The position numbers and the translations under genes were made by a program. A stretch of 48,998 nt of DNA from Pseudomonas sp. HR96 (GTDB lineage Bacteria; Pseudomonadota; Gammaproteobacteria; Pseudomonadales; Pseudomonadaceae), in assembly GCF_034059295.1 (NCBI RefSeq), contig NZ_CP139144.1, forward strand, positions 1-48,998, given 5' to 3'. Shown in pieces: positions 22,551 to 30,015 of the stretch (the stretch's first letter is position 1; each line of letters begins with the position of its first letter). The notes under the pieces were generated by a model, which had not been told where the DNA came from, searched no databases, and saw only the letters and a list, made by a program, of their open reading frames with translations.

Positions 22551-22679
22551 AACTCCTTCGCAGAGAGCCCGGAGCGGTTGCCGCCGCTTGAATCCGGGTG
22601 CCGAGGCGGTGTTGCTTCGACGAACTTAGTGTCTCAAAGCGTCAGGCAATCGTCAACCTTTAGTAAAATCTAATTTTAC
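22551..22679 (-). promoter_or_regulatory. Element E: operator, promoter and leader hairpin
   Basis: Operator GTAAAATTAGATTTTAC (22679-22663), -35 TTGACG (22656-22651), 17-bp spacer, -10 GACACT (22633-22628), hairpin 22598-22568, then CGAAGGAGT. Plus-strand GACGA (22619-22623) pairs with TCGTC (22650-22654). Confidence 0.8.
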
Positions 22680-22715
22680 TTTTGCTTTACCATCTGTCGG
22701 ATTGAGCGTCTATGT

Positions 22716-22731
22716 TTCTCGCGTGCGAGAA
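22716..22731. promoter_or_regulatory. Plasmid-wide palindrome TTCTCGCGTGCGAGAA, copy 4
   Basis: It lies between divergent element E and rulAB, 36 bp from the element E operator and 12 bp from the SOS box, so it could affect both. Confidence 0.75.
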
Positions 22732-22743
22732 CGCCTTGCGATA

Positions 22744-22759
22744 CTGTATAGATAAACAG
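22744..22759 (+). promoter_or_regulatory. LexA (SOS) box of rulAB
   Basis: CTGTATAGATAAACAG fits the CTG-N10-CAG LexA consensus and sits 14 bp before the rulA start. It predicts DNA-damage induction. Confidence 0.85.
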
Positions 22760-22773
22760 TTTCTTGGTGCCCT

Positions 22774-23199
22774 ATGAACGTAAGGTCGATAACCCCACTG
22801 CTTGACTCTGCCCAGCTCGTGCCGCTGATGTCAGGCCGTGCCAGCGGTGGTTTCGCAAGTCCTGCTGCTGACTACTACGAGCCGCCGATTTCTCTGGATG
22901 ATTTGCTGAACATCCGAGCTGCCCACGTTTGGATCGTCCAGCTCGAAGGGGTGAGCATGCGGGGAGCTGGGCTGCATCACGGGAGCCGTCTGGTTGTTGA
23001 TCGCTCGATCACTCCCGCGTCGGGCCTGATCGTGCTGGCTTACGTGGACAATCAACCGCTTGTGAAGCGATTGGAAAAATCTGCGGGGGGCTGGGTGCTT
23101 GTGTCTGAGCATCCTGACTACAAGCCAATCACTCCCGGCGAATATGAATCTATCGAGGTATTCGGCGTTGTCACCTGGTGCCTCTTTTCTACCTTGTAA
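22774..23199 (+). CDS. rulA: UmuD/RulA-like subunit of error-prone polymerase V
   Basis: 141 aa. The self-cleavage region is [10 protein letters not shown] (Gly-Gly where UmuD has Cys-Gly), followed by the serine (GVSM, about residue 62) and lysine (VKRL, about 99) of the LexA-like protease dyad. After RecA-stimulated cleavage it forms UmuD'2C with RulB for translesion synthesis. SOS box upstream. rulAB gives UV tolerance on Pseudomonas syringae plasmids, which supports the host inference. Confidence 0.9.
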   Translation: MNVRSITPLLDSAQLVPLMSGRASGGFASPAADYYEPPISLDDLLNIRAAHVWIVQLEGVSMRGAGLHHGSRLVVDRSITPASGLIVLAYVDNQPLVKRLEKSAGGWVLVSEHPDYKPITPGEYESIEVFGVVTWCLFSTL

Positions 23200-24472
23200 G
23201 GGGCTGCGGCCTGTCTTCGCACTGATCGACGTGAACAGCTTCTATTGTTCCTGCGAGCGCATTTTTCGGCCTGAGCTGCGCAATCGTCCCGTTGTCGTTT
23301 TGAGTAATAGCGATGGTGCGATTGTGGCCCGCACGGCTGAAGCTAAAGCGCTGGGTCTGAAAATGGGCGAGCCCTATTTCAAGGTTCGCCGCTTCCTTGA
23401 GCAACACAACGTCGCGGTGTTCAGCAGCAATTACACGCTCTATGGCGAATTGAGCCATAGGGTCACTATGGCCATTGCATCGCTGACCGACTCCATCGAG
23501 GTCTACAGCGTGGACGAAAGTTTCGCCAAGCTCGATGGCTTCCCTGAGCCGCTGATTGACCTGGGCAGGGCCATTCAAGCGCGGGTGCTGCAATGGACTG
23601 CCCTGCCGGTGGGGGTTGGCATCGGCCACACAAAGACCCTTGCGAAAGCTGCGCAGCATGCGTCGAAAGTCTGGCGAGAGAAAACGGGTGGGGTTGTCGA
23701 TCTGCGAGAGCCGCATGCTGTCGAGTGGCTTTTGCGGCGGATGCCGGTAGAAGACGTGTGGGGTATAGGTCGCCGGATGAAAGAGAACCTGGCCGTTGAC
23801 GGAATCGTCACTGCCTGGGATCTGTCACGCGCTGATGCCCGTGCAATGGGCCGTAAATACTCAGTCGTGCTTGAGCGAACCATTCGAGAGCTGAACGGGG
23901 AATCGTGCCTGGATCTGGAACAGGCGGCGTCGGCCAAACAGTCCATATGCACAAGCAAGATGTTCGGCAAGCGCGTGCAGGATCTGGAAGGGCTGCGCCA
24001 GGCCGTGGCGACCTACATGCACCGCGCCTCGGAAAAGCTGCGGTCGCAAGGTTCGCTGTGCGGGAGCTTCCGGGTGGGCATACAGACTTCGTTTCACGGC
24101 GATGGGCCGAAGTACGCGCAGGCTGTCACTTGCACACCGGAATATCCAACTGACGATGTGCGGTTGTTGACGAAACACGCGCTGCGCGGACTTGAGTCGA
24201 TCTTTCGGCCCGGTTTTGCATATAGCAAGGCTGAAATTCTGCTGATGGATCTGCGCAAACGTGGCGAGTTCAGCGGCGATCTGTTCACCGAGAATCAACC
24301 GGAAAAGACAGATGCGGTCATGGCCCTGATGGACAAGATCAACCGGCGCTGGGGTCGTGAGTGCTTGCGCACGGCTGCGGTGCCGATGTCTCCAGACTGG
24401 GGCATGAGGCGGGAATTTCTAAGCCCTAGTTACATGACCGATTGGAACCAACTCTGGAAGGTGAAAACCTAG
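23144..24472 (+). CDS. rulB: UmuC/RulB-like Y-family DNA polymerase (start uncertain)
   Basis: Full-length Y-family polymerase: [17 protein letters not shown] (metal-binding Asp), the [10 protein letters not shown] motif, the [17 protein letters not shown] helix and the C-terminal little-finger and SPSYMTDW end. Homologues begin just before FALxDVN, which here would be about 23212. No ATG, GTG or TTG stands there (the codon is GTC, eight bases after TAAGGGG). The nearest standard in-frame start is ATG 23144, inside rulA, giving 442 aa. Either that start or a rare one is used, or the start was mutated. Confidence 0.85.
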   Translation: MNLSRYSALSPGASFLPCKGLRPVFALIDVNSFYCSCERIFRPELRNRPVVVLSNSDGAIVARTAEAKALGLKMGEPYFKVRRFLEQHNVAVFSSNYTLYGELSHRVTMAIASLTDSIEVYSVDESFAKLDGFPEPLIDLGRAIQARVLQWTALPVGVGIGHTKTLAKAAQHASKVWREKTGGVVDLREPHAVEWLLRRMPVEDVWGIGRRMKENLAVDGIVTAWDLSRADARAMGRKYSVVLERTIRELNGESCLDLEQAASAKQSICTSKMFGKRVQDLEGLRQAVATYMHRASEKLRSQGSLCGSFRVGIQTSFHGDGPKYAQAVTCTPEYPTDDVRLLTKHALRGLESIFRPGFAYSKAEILLMDLRKRGEFSGDLFTENQPEKTDAVMALMDKINRRWGRECLRTAAVPMSPDWGMRREFLSPSYMTDWNQLWKVKT

Positions 24473-24977
24473 ACGCGCCGCCGCTCTCGGGTGCTGCTTG
24501 GAGTGCTAAGGCAGGTGTGGGAATAAACGCTTTTCAGCGTCGCCGCTTGCGGCGGCTTCTTCTTCCCCTCGCCCTGGAGCGCGCTTGCCCTGGTGGGTCT
24601 GCTCGTCGGCGGCGGCTGGGCGTGGTAGAGCCAGGGAGACACACGGGCAGGTTATCGAGCAAGGGGTCTTCTGAGCGCAGCGTCCCTTGCTCGATGTTCT
24701 GACCGGGGGTATACCGTCCGGCTCCCACGTCCAGTTGCTGACGATGAGCCCGCGCAAATGTTGCGGAATGGCGGCAAGCGGAGCGCGCAGGCCAAGGGCC
24801 GGAGGCTCTGTGAACTGCCGATCCAAGGGGCGCAGCCCTTTGGCCGTCGGAGACGCTTCGTGCTGGCCTGGTCTGCGCACACAAAAATCATCCAGTGAGC
24901 GAGGCCCGCAAGAGGCCAGGAGCGAACGGTGCGGCTGTCCACGGGCCAGGTGCGCTTTATACCTGGGCGGTGGACAG
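24472..24977. repeat. Hybrid repeat R3 (left of R1/R2 plus module B2)
   Basis: 24472-24793 follows R1/R2 with scattered substitutions, including the ATCGAGCAAGGG inverted repeat (24654-24695). At GCGCAGGCC it switches to module B2 (24785-24977), as in 5338-5530. The switch point is shared sequence, pointing to past recombination between modules. It begins exactly at the rulB stop. No gene is seen in it. Confidence 0.8.
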
Positions 24978-24988
24978 GGGATTGCCCG

Positions 24989-25004
24989 TTCTCGCACGCG
25001 AGAA
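24989..25004. promoter_or_regulatory. Plasmid-wide palindrome TTCTCGCACGCGAGAA, copy 5
   Basis: It lies 12 bp after repeat R3, in a stretch without genes. The nearest gene end is 25095 on the minus strand, so here it is not obviously a promoter operator. Confidence 0.7.
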
Positions 25005-25063
25005 TCCCCCCCCCAGCTTGATTACCCTGCGGCGGGAAGTGGGGGGAATCAAGGGTTTCCCGT

Positions 25064-25077
25064 GTGCCGTACGACAC
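25064..25077. promoter_or_regulatory. GTGCCGTACGACAC operator-like site
   Basis: 14-bp palindrome with one mismatch, of the GTRYCGTACGAYAC type found at 3081-3094 and 4404-4417. The flanking TTTCCCGTGT is shared with the site at 5613. Confidence 0.4.
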
Positions 25078-25094
25078 ATTTTAAAGCGGTACGA

Positions 25095-26366
25095 TCACTG
25101 CTTTGCGGCTGGAAAGTCAGGGATGGCCAAGCCTTTGGTGTCATCGGCAGCGTTCCATGACCAACAGCCAGGAGCCCCATACTCGGCGGCATAATGCTCT
25201 GTTTTGACAGCCTTTCGCTTGAGGTATTTGTCATCGCTTCGCCCATAAACCTCCATTGGGTATTCCCTGTTGCTGGGCAAGTCCAGCAACCAAAAATCGG
25301 GGAATACGGCGTCGGCCTCTGCATCGTATCTGAGCGGTTTATAGAACCGCCTACCTTCCGTGCGTAGCTTCGCCTCAATGACGGATTCATAGGAGGAATC
25401 GACCGGAACCCATTCATCACTCACAACCATCAAGGCGATATTGAGTGCTTGCGCGGCTTCGGAGCTGGTAGGTGTGTCCGTCTGCACAATGGCAATGACG
25501 CGCTTGCCTTGGCTCCATGCAGAAAGCTCGCGCTTGAAACGGCGGCATACAGATGCCCAGGTTTCGGCGTCATATGACAGCTTGGGAACGCCATGAAACC
25601 CCTTGATAGCGATAAAGCCTGGCGTACCTTCTGCGCGCTCCAGGGAATATGCAGCTAACGGCGCGATGACCAGCAAGCGGCGATTGTTGCGGATCGCACT
25701 CGCAACCTTCCCGGCGTTCGCTTTCTCCTGCGTCCCGCCTGATACAACGGTGGCAACCACAAGCGAATCATCAAGGCGCAGCCTGTGAGTGGTGATTCGG
25801 TTCGCCGCCAGGGCAAGCCTGCGGTGTATGAGTGATGTATCCCGCTTTCCGGCCATGCCCGGCGACCAGACATTCAGCTCTGCCTCCGTCCACAACAGAT
25901 GCAGCAGGCCAAGCAGTGTCATAGCTGGTTTTGTTGCTCGGGCATTTTGGGTGCCAGTGCGTTCTGCTCGCGGCTCGCCGGCGTCGGCAGGATCTTGCTT
26001 GCGCAGTGACAGCGTGAGCTTGATTCTTAGGTCGCCGTCGCTGGTTTCCTCGATCACGCCTTTGCTGTAGCCACTTAGGCCTGACTTGTCAGGATCTGGT
26101 GTGTAGTAACCGCAATCTAGTGCGTGTTCCTGGCCGGTGTGAGCGTACCTGGCAAGGTGATAGCTATCACTGCCAGACATATAGCGTACAGAAAATCGGC
26201 GCGGCCCAGTCCCAGCACAACAGCAGGACACATGCAGCTTGTTTTGGTGAGCGCTGCGCAAGGCGCTCTGCCATTGCGCAGCGAATTTGCTATCTGTTTG
26301 GAAGCTGACTGTGTAAACCTGCGGGCCGGTGGTTTTCACAATCTCTATTGGGTGTCGGTCGGTCAT
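25095..26366 (-). CDS. Large unknown plasmid protein, possibly DUF1173
   Basis: 423 aa from the ATG at 26366, which follows a run of Gs; a GTG at 26417 is the other candidate. It has an N-terminal Cys/His patch (SCCCAGTG about 45-52, then HTGQEHALDCGYY) that may bind zinc. The C-terminal half resembles DUF1173 in its pattern (YDAEADAVFPDFWLLDLP..YPMEVYGR near the end), with acidic residues typical of a nuclease-like fold. DUF1173 is a guess from memory. It forms a unit with 26515-27003 and rep on the same strand. Confidence 0.6.
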   Translation of the reverse strand: MTDRHPIEIVKTTGPQVYTVSFQTDSKFAAQWQSALRSAHQNKLHVSCCCAGTGPRRFSVRYMSGSDSYHLARYAHTGQEHALDCGYYTPDPDKSGLSGYSKGVIEETSDGDLRIKLTLSLRKQDPADAGEPRAERTGTQNARATKPAMTLLGLLHLLWTEAELNVWSPGMAGKRDTSLIHRRLALAANRITTHRLRLDDSLVVATVVSGGTQEKANAGKVASAIRNNRRLLVIAPLAAYSLERAEGTPGFIAIKGFHGVPKLSYDAETWASVCRRFKRELSAWSQGKRVIAIVQTDTPTSSEAAQALNIALMVVSDEWVPVDSSYESVIEAKLRTEGRRFYKPLRYDAEADAVFPDFWLLDLPSNREYPMEVYGRSDDKYLKRKAVKTEHYAAEYGAPGCWSWNAADDTKGLAIPDFPAAKQ

Positions 26367-26447
26367 TGCCCCCCCATTAAGCGCACCTGGGCGCGCTATC
26401 GAGTGAATTGCTGTCACGGGGGGATCTGGTACAATGCCACTGTTCTC

Positions 26448-26494
26448 TTTCGCAGAGAGCCCGAAACCCGTTAGCCTTGCCGGGCGCGGGTTTC
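26448..26494 (-). ncRNA. Divergent leader-hairpin relative
   Basis: CTCTGCGAAAGAG resembles the conserved leader end, but the hairpin is different (GAAACCCG...CGGGTTTC) and the AGGAG is lost. It lies before the 25095-26366 gene. Confidence 0.35.
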
Positions 26495-26514
26495 ACCCCT
26501 CCCCCCCTATGTGA

Positions 26515-27003
26515 CTACTTACTGCGCCGCCAGTCGGGGCCAAGCTCGCAGCATTCCAACGCCTGATCGAGCGTGGCGAAGCAACCCCAGTTCGTAGGGC
26601 GATCCCATGCACCGCCGTCCAGGCAGCTCACAAAATATTGGATGCCTTCGGGGTATTTCTCGTAAAAGCTCGCCTTCCTTTCGGCCAGTTTGGCTTCAAG
26701 TTCAGAATCACTAATTACAAATTCGTTTTTCTCTGCTCGATGGCGATCTTGCGTGTTGCGGTCGTGCTGTTCACGCTGCGCCCAGCTCATGCTCTCGATG
26801 TAGGGCAGTCCCTCCCAATCCTCAATCTCCTGCGGTTCGCGATACTCGTTGGCGGTGTTGCCAAAGTCTGCGCGGAGTATCGGATTAAATGGATACCCAT
26901 TGCCGACCGATTCCTGATTCTGCGGTCGGTGTTTTTCGAGGTATACGTCTACCGCGTATGGTTCACCGTCAAGGCCCGGAATCATGCGAGTTCTCGCGTG
27001 CAT
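26515..27003 (-). CDS. Unknown charged protein beside rep
   Basis: 162 aa starting MHARTRMIPGLDGEPY at 27003, preceded by AGGAGC. Charged, helical middle (QREQHDRNTQDRHRAEKNEF) and a C-terminal segment with several Cys/Trp (FVSCLDGGAWDRPTNWGCFATLDQALECCELG). It is 11 bp after rep. No family is recognised; it may belong to the replication unit. Confidence 0.6.
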   Translation of the reverse strand: MHARTRMIPGLDGEPYAVDVYLEKHRPQNQESVGNGYPFNPILRADFGNTANEYREPQEIEDWEGLPYIESMSWAQREQHDRNTQDRHRAEKNEFVISDSELEAKLAERKASFYEKYPEGIQYFVSCLDGGAWDRPTNWGCFATLDQALECCELGPDWRRSK

Positions 27004-27014
27004 GTAGATGCTCC

Positions 27015-27575
27015 TTAACCTTGTTCGCTATGCGGAATGGATGGAAGCGGCGGCAGCAGCTCGTCCATCACTTCCTGTTTTGGCGGCGGAAGGCCATCGC
27101 CGTGGGGTAACTGAATGTCGCCAGGATCTGCCGAGGGGATGCCGCGCAGCTCCCCAGTGCCAAGATCGAGCTGATCGGCAGAGGAAACGAGGACGCGGGC
27201 ATTGAAGCGAGCGTATTGGATGTTCTCGCGCTTATCGGCCCATGCAATCCGGCTGTTCACGATATACGCGAGCGCACCGCCACGGTCGCCGCCAAGCTGG
27301 ATGGTCTGAATCCACGCCTGAGAGGTGAGCACCCGCAAAGCACGTTTAGTCGTGGTGGTTGATACGCCTGACAGCTTGGCCAGCGTTGCGTGGCTGGCAA
27401 TCAAGGCGTTGCTTTTGTCCATATTGGCGATCAGGACGTGCAGCAACTGGGCTGCGCGAGGCGCTTCTGCGATCAAGATGGCCAACGCTTCGTGTGCAGC
27501 TCGCTCGGTTTGAACCCATGTACCGCGTGGGTTCGGTTGGTGAAGATTGCGCACCTCTTTGTCTTCGTCTTTCAT
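27015..27575 (-). CDS. rep: Plasmid replication initiator (winged-helix-like)
   Basis: 186 aa. The N-terminal half carries a winged helix-turn-helix (ATLAKLSGVSTTTTKRALRVLTSQAWIQTI) of the kind found in small RepA/RepL-like initiators, followed by a beta-rich stretch and a proline/acid-rich tail. The replication role is inferred chiefly from the adjacent iteron array at 27590-27960. No other initiator candidate is on the plasmid. It is not of the large IncP TrfA or pPT23A RepA type. The incompatibility group cannot be set by eye. Confidence 0.7.
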   Translation of the reverse strand: MKDEDKEVRNLHQPNPRGTWVQTERAAHEALAILIAEAPRAAQLLHVLIANMDKSNALIASHATLAKLSGVSTTTTKRALRVLTSQAWIQTIQLGGDRGGALAYIVNSRIAWADKRENIQYARFNARVLVSSADQLDLGTGELRGIPSADPGDIQLPHGDGLPPPKQEVMDELLPPLPSIPHSEQG

Positions 27576-27589
27576 CCGGCTCCACTACC

Positions 27590-27965
27590 TCAAGGTTGGA
27601 GGGGTAGGCCACACCGTGACCTAGGGGTAGGTCATCCGTGCTCGATAATGAGCAAGAATGCTTGATAAGCAACACTATAGTAAAAGGCGTGCGGCTTGTC
27701 AGCTACAGCCTGCACGATAACGAGCAAATTTGATCTAGGGGGAGGTCGCACTGTGACCTAGGGGTAGGTCACGCTTGCTCGATAACGAGCAAATATTGCT
27801 GGCAAAGTGACTACTATTGGCCTAGGGGTAGGCCATGCTGTGACCTAGGGGTAGATCATCCTTGCACGTTATCGAGCAAGTTTTGCTGGTCAGTAGGCAC
27901 CGTTGACCTAGGGGTAGGTCAACAGGGGGGGTAGGTCACATGATGACCTAGGGTAGTCCACCAAC
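27590..27965. other. oriV: Replication origin (oriV) with two families of inverted repeats
   Basis: Family 1 is TGACCTAGGGGTAGGTCA: perfect at 27617-27634, 27754-27771 and 27904-27921; variants at 27731-27748, 27818-27835, 27841-27858 and 27944-27960; half sites near 27600 and 27930. Family 2 is TTGCTCGATAACGAGCAA: 27775-27792, with variants at 27639-27654, 27711-27726 and 27861-27880. The two are interleaved upstream of rep. The stretch 27966-28183 that follows holds no gene that I can see. Confidence 0.8.
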
Positions 27966-28183
27966 TGCGCTCTACCCTGGAGCATCAACCGTGCCCTAAC
28001 CCTATGCCACATCATGACCTACCTGCACCGCTGTAGCCCCCGTAAATCAAGGGGTTTGAAGTCATGCTTCTTATGATCTCAACCGTCCGATCCTCTGACT
28101 TTGACCTTGAGGCCGTCAAAGTCGCCTCCCGGCGGGGGCTACCCGTAAATGACGCGCTGCTCCGGCTGCGCCTACGCATCACC

Positions 28184-28798
28184 TCATTTCCGGCCAGCTC
28201 GATTTAAAAGCTTGTAGATGGTGGTGCGGCTGACGCTGTACCGACGCGCAACATCGGTAACAGTTATATCAGGGTCTGCAAGAAGGGCTGTGATTTCCCG
28301 ACCTTCCTTGTCACCAAGTTTTGCTTTCCGGCCACCGACACGGCCACGGGCGCGAGCTGCTGCCAGGCCCGCAACTGTTCGCTCGATGAGCCGGTCACGT
28401 TCATAAGCTGCAAGCGAAGCGCAAAAACCGAAGATCATCCGGCCCTGGGCTGTTGCTGTGTCGTAGCGTTCAGTAATTACCTCGAAGCTCACGCCAGTGG
28501 CTTCAAACAGGTTCACCAACTCGAACAACTCTTGCAGGTTCCGACCAAGACGGGATAGCTGCCAGACCACAACAGTATCGCCACGGCGTAGCGCGTTGAC
28601 CATCTTGTCTTGTTCGGGCCTTGGGTCTTTACCTTTAGCCCCCGTGATTTTTTCGTGGTAGATCCTGGTGCAGCCAGCCGCTTTCAGAGCGTCAATCTGT
28701 AGATCAAGGTTTTGGTCTTGCTTGCTGACTCGGGCATACCCGATTCGCATACCACCTGCAATGAGGTCTGGTGTAGATGAATCTGAGCGGTCGCGCAT
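28184..28798 (-). CDS. Serine recombinase (resolvase), probable multimer resolution
   Basis: 204 aa from 28798, or 188 aa from MRIGYARVSKQDQNLDLQ at 28750, the usual resolvase start. The 28798 start is kept because GAGGG lies 9 nt upstream. Catalytic Ser in YARVSK, VVVWQLSRLGRNLQEL, and a C-terminal HTH (VTDVARRYSVSRTTIYKLL). It is distinct from the Tn5393 TnpR and has no transposase. Beside oriV it probably resolves plasmid dimers. TTATCT-N6-AGATAA at 28842-28859 may be its binding site. Confidence 0.85.
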   Translation of the reverse strand: MRDRSDSSTPDLIAGGMRIGYARVSKQDQNLDLQIDALKAAGCTRIYHEKITGAKGKDPRPEQDKMVNALRRGDTVVVWQLSRLGRNLQELFELVNLFEATGVSFEVITERYDTATAQGRMIFGFCASLAAYERDRLIERTVAGLAAARARGRVGGRKAKLGDKEGREITALLADPDITVTDVARRYSVSRTTIYKLLNRAGRK

Positions 28799-28841
28799 GG
28801 ACGGTCACCCTCTCACTGTTAACATAGCTTTTCAGTACCCG

Positions 28842-28859
28842 TTATCTGGACATAGATAA
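28842..28859. promoter_or_regulatory. Inverted repeat upstream of resolvase
   Basis: TTATCT, six bases, AGATAA, 44 bp before the resolvase start. It is a plausible sub-site of a res region or an operator. Confidence 0.4.
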
Positions 28860-28891
28860 GTTTACGGCAATGTGAACACTCAGGCGCCAAA

Positions 28892-28918
28892 AAAACCCAG
28901 CAAACTGAGCTGGGTTTT
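28892..28918. terminator. Bidirectional terminator
   Basis: AAAACCCAGC, 7-nt loop, GCTGGGTTTT. It should end the minus-strand control operon coming from 33 kb and insulate the resolvase. Confidence 0.85.
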
Positions 28919-28953
28919 CTGGTGTTCAGTAAACGGTCGTTTGTTGAACACAC

Positions 28954-29130
28954 CTAAACGGGGGCATTGGGATCGGGTTGGGCCAGCTCGATCTGCTCGA
29001 TGCTGCCGATCCAAAACTCACCAAACTCATCCAGCACCTTCACGCGGTCGCCCTGGTCTACGCGCTGAACGATAATGCCGGTGCCGTACGAGCATTCGCC
29101 GGTCTGGAAATTCACCTTTTCAAACATCAT
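28954..29130 (-). CDS. Small unknown protein
   Basis: 58 aa starting MMFEKVNFQTGECSYGTG at 29130, overlapping the upstream stop by ATGA, which sets the start. The KOW/Tudor-like pattern (GTGIIVQRVDQGDRVKVLDEFGEFWIGSIEQIE) suggests a small beta-barrel. Last gene of the parA operon. The function is unknown. Confidence 0.65.
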   Translation of the reverse strand: MMFEKVNFQTGECSYGTGIIVQRVDQGDRVKVLDEFGEFWIGSIEQIELAQPDPNAPV

Positions 29131-29936
29131 GCGCACCTGAGTGTTTCGGATAGTTTTTCGAGTGCTGACAGCATGGGGTCTTTGTATTCCGGCCACTGAT
29201 CCGTCAGATATGCCCACCCGCTCATCGGTTCTGCGCCGTCTTGAAACGTGTACTCGATAACTGGCCCGGTTGTAATCCGATGATGGTGGTACCAAGCCCA
29301 TAGGAATAGCCAGATGATGGGCCTGGTCGGCAGGTCAACTACGACTGCATAGGCAGGGCAGGGATCTGTTTCGAAGGTGTACTCAGGTCTAGTGCAATGC
29401 CAACTCCGTAGGTTCGCGGACGATTCCCCAAGTGCGTGAAGCTGTTCAACAAGCGATAGAACCTCTGCGCCAGATGGCCCAGTTTGGCCGAGCTTCACAA
29501 TGATTCGCTTGCGGACTGGTGAGCTGTTGTCGAGCTTGCCTGCTATGGCGTCGTCTACAGCGGTCAATGCGATGCGCTCTTGCTCTTGCCGAAGCACGTA
29601 GACCCTTTCGCGCTCGATCTTGTCAGCAATGCGCTGTCTCTCCTCGGCTTCTTGCTCTGCCTCGCTCAACGGCCAGGCCAAAAAGGGCAGGTTATCTACC
29701 TCGTCTTGAGTGAACGTGCATCCCATGTCGAGCAGCAGGTCACGGGCCTGTTCGATTTGATCCTGCGCGTAATCAACCATGACAGGCGTTATGCCTCCCA
29801 AGCCGTCTACATGATGTGTCGCTCTCGCCACGTTGTTACTGATGACTTTGCGCAGCTCTAAAGCGGTAAGCTCCAACAGATCATCATCGGGGAACTCATA
29901 GCTGTCAGGTTTATAAAATCGGATGGGTTGATTCAT
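29127..29936 (-). CDS. Unknown protein with coiled-coil middle
   Basis: 269 aa from ATG 29936 (GGAGGACACC upstream); the ORF extends further up but that part crosses the operator region. Acidic N-terminus, a long charged helix at about 95-130 (EAEQEAEERQRIADKIERERVYVLRQEQERI in outline), and a Trp/Tyr-rich C-terminal domain. No family is recognised. A TTCTCGCATGCGAGAA site lies 58 bp upstream and may give independent control. Confidence 0.6.
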   Translation of the reverse strand: MNQPIRFYKPDSYEFPDDDLLELTALELRKVISNNVARATHHVDGLGGITPVMVDYAQDQIEQARDLLLDMGCTFTQDEVDNLPFLAWPLSEAEQEAEERQRIADKIERERVYVLRQEQERIALTAVDDAIAGKLDNSSPVRKRIIVKLGQTGPSGAEVLSLVEQLHALGESSANLRSWHCTRPEYTFETDPCPAYAVVVDLPTRPIIWLFLWAWYHHHRITTGPVIEYTFQDGAEPMSGWAYLTDQWPEYKDPMLSALEKLSETLRCA

Positions 29937-29993
29937 GGGTGTCCTCCAGCAGCATAGGTCTACGCAGCAGCGTGGACTTTTGAGGCGGTCGGT

Positions 29994-30009
29994 TTCTCGC
30001 ATGCGAGAA
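29994..30009. promoter_or_regulatory. Plasmid-wide palindrome TTCTCGCATGCGAGAA, copy 6
   Basis: The only copy with an AT centre, and so the one fully symmetrical version. It is located between 30016 and 29936, inside the parA operon. Confidence 0.75.
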
Positions 30010-30015
30010 TGAATT

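Noticed and set aside
26990..27005. GTTCTCGCGTGCATG near 27003
   Set aside because: Only a half site; the right arm is not complementary.
27590..27965. CRISPR array
   Set aside because: Repeats are palindromic iterons with irregular short spacing and no cas genes nearby.
28184..28798. Resolvase as the remnant of a second Tn3-family transposon
   Set aside because: No tnpA fragment or inverted repeats flank it, and its position beside oriV fits multimer resolution. Not excluded entirely.
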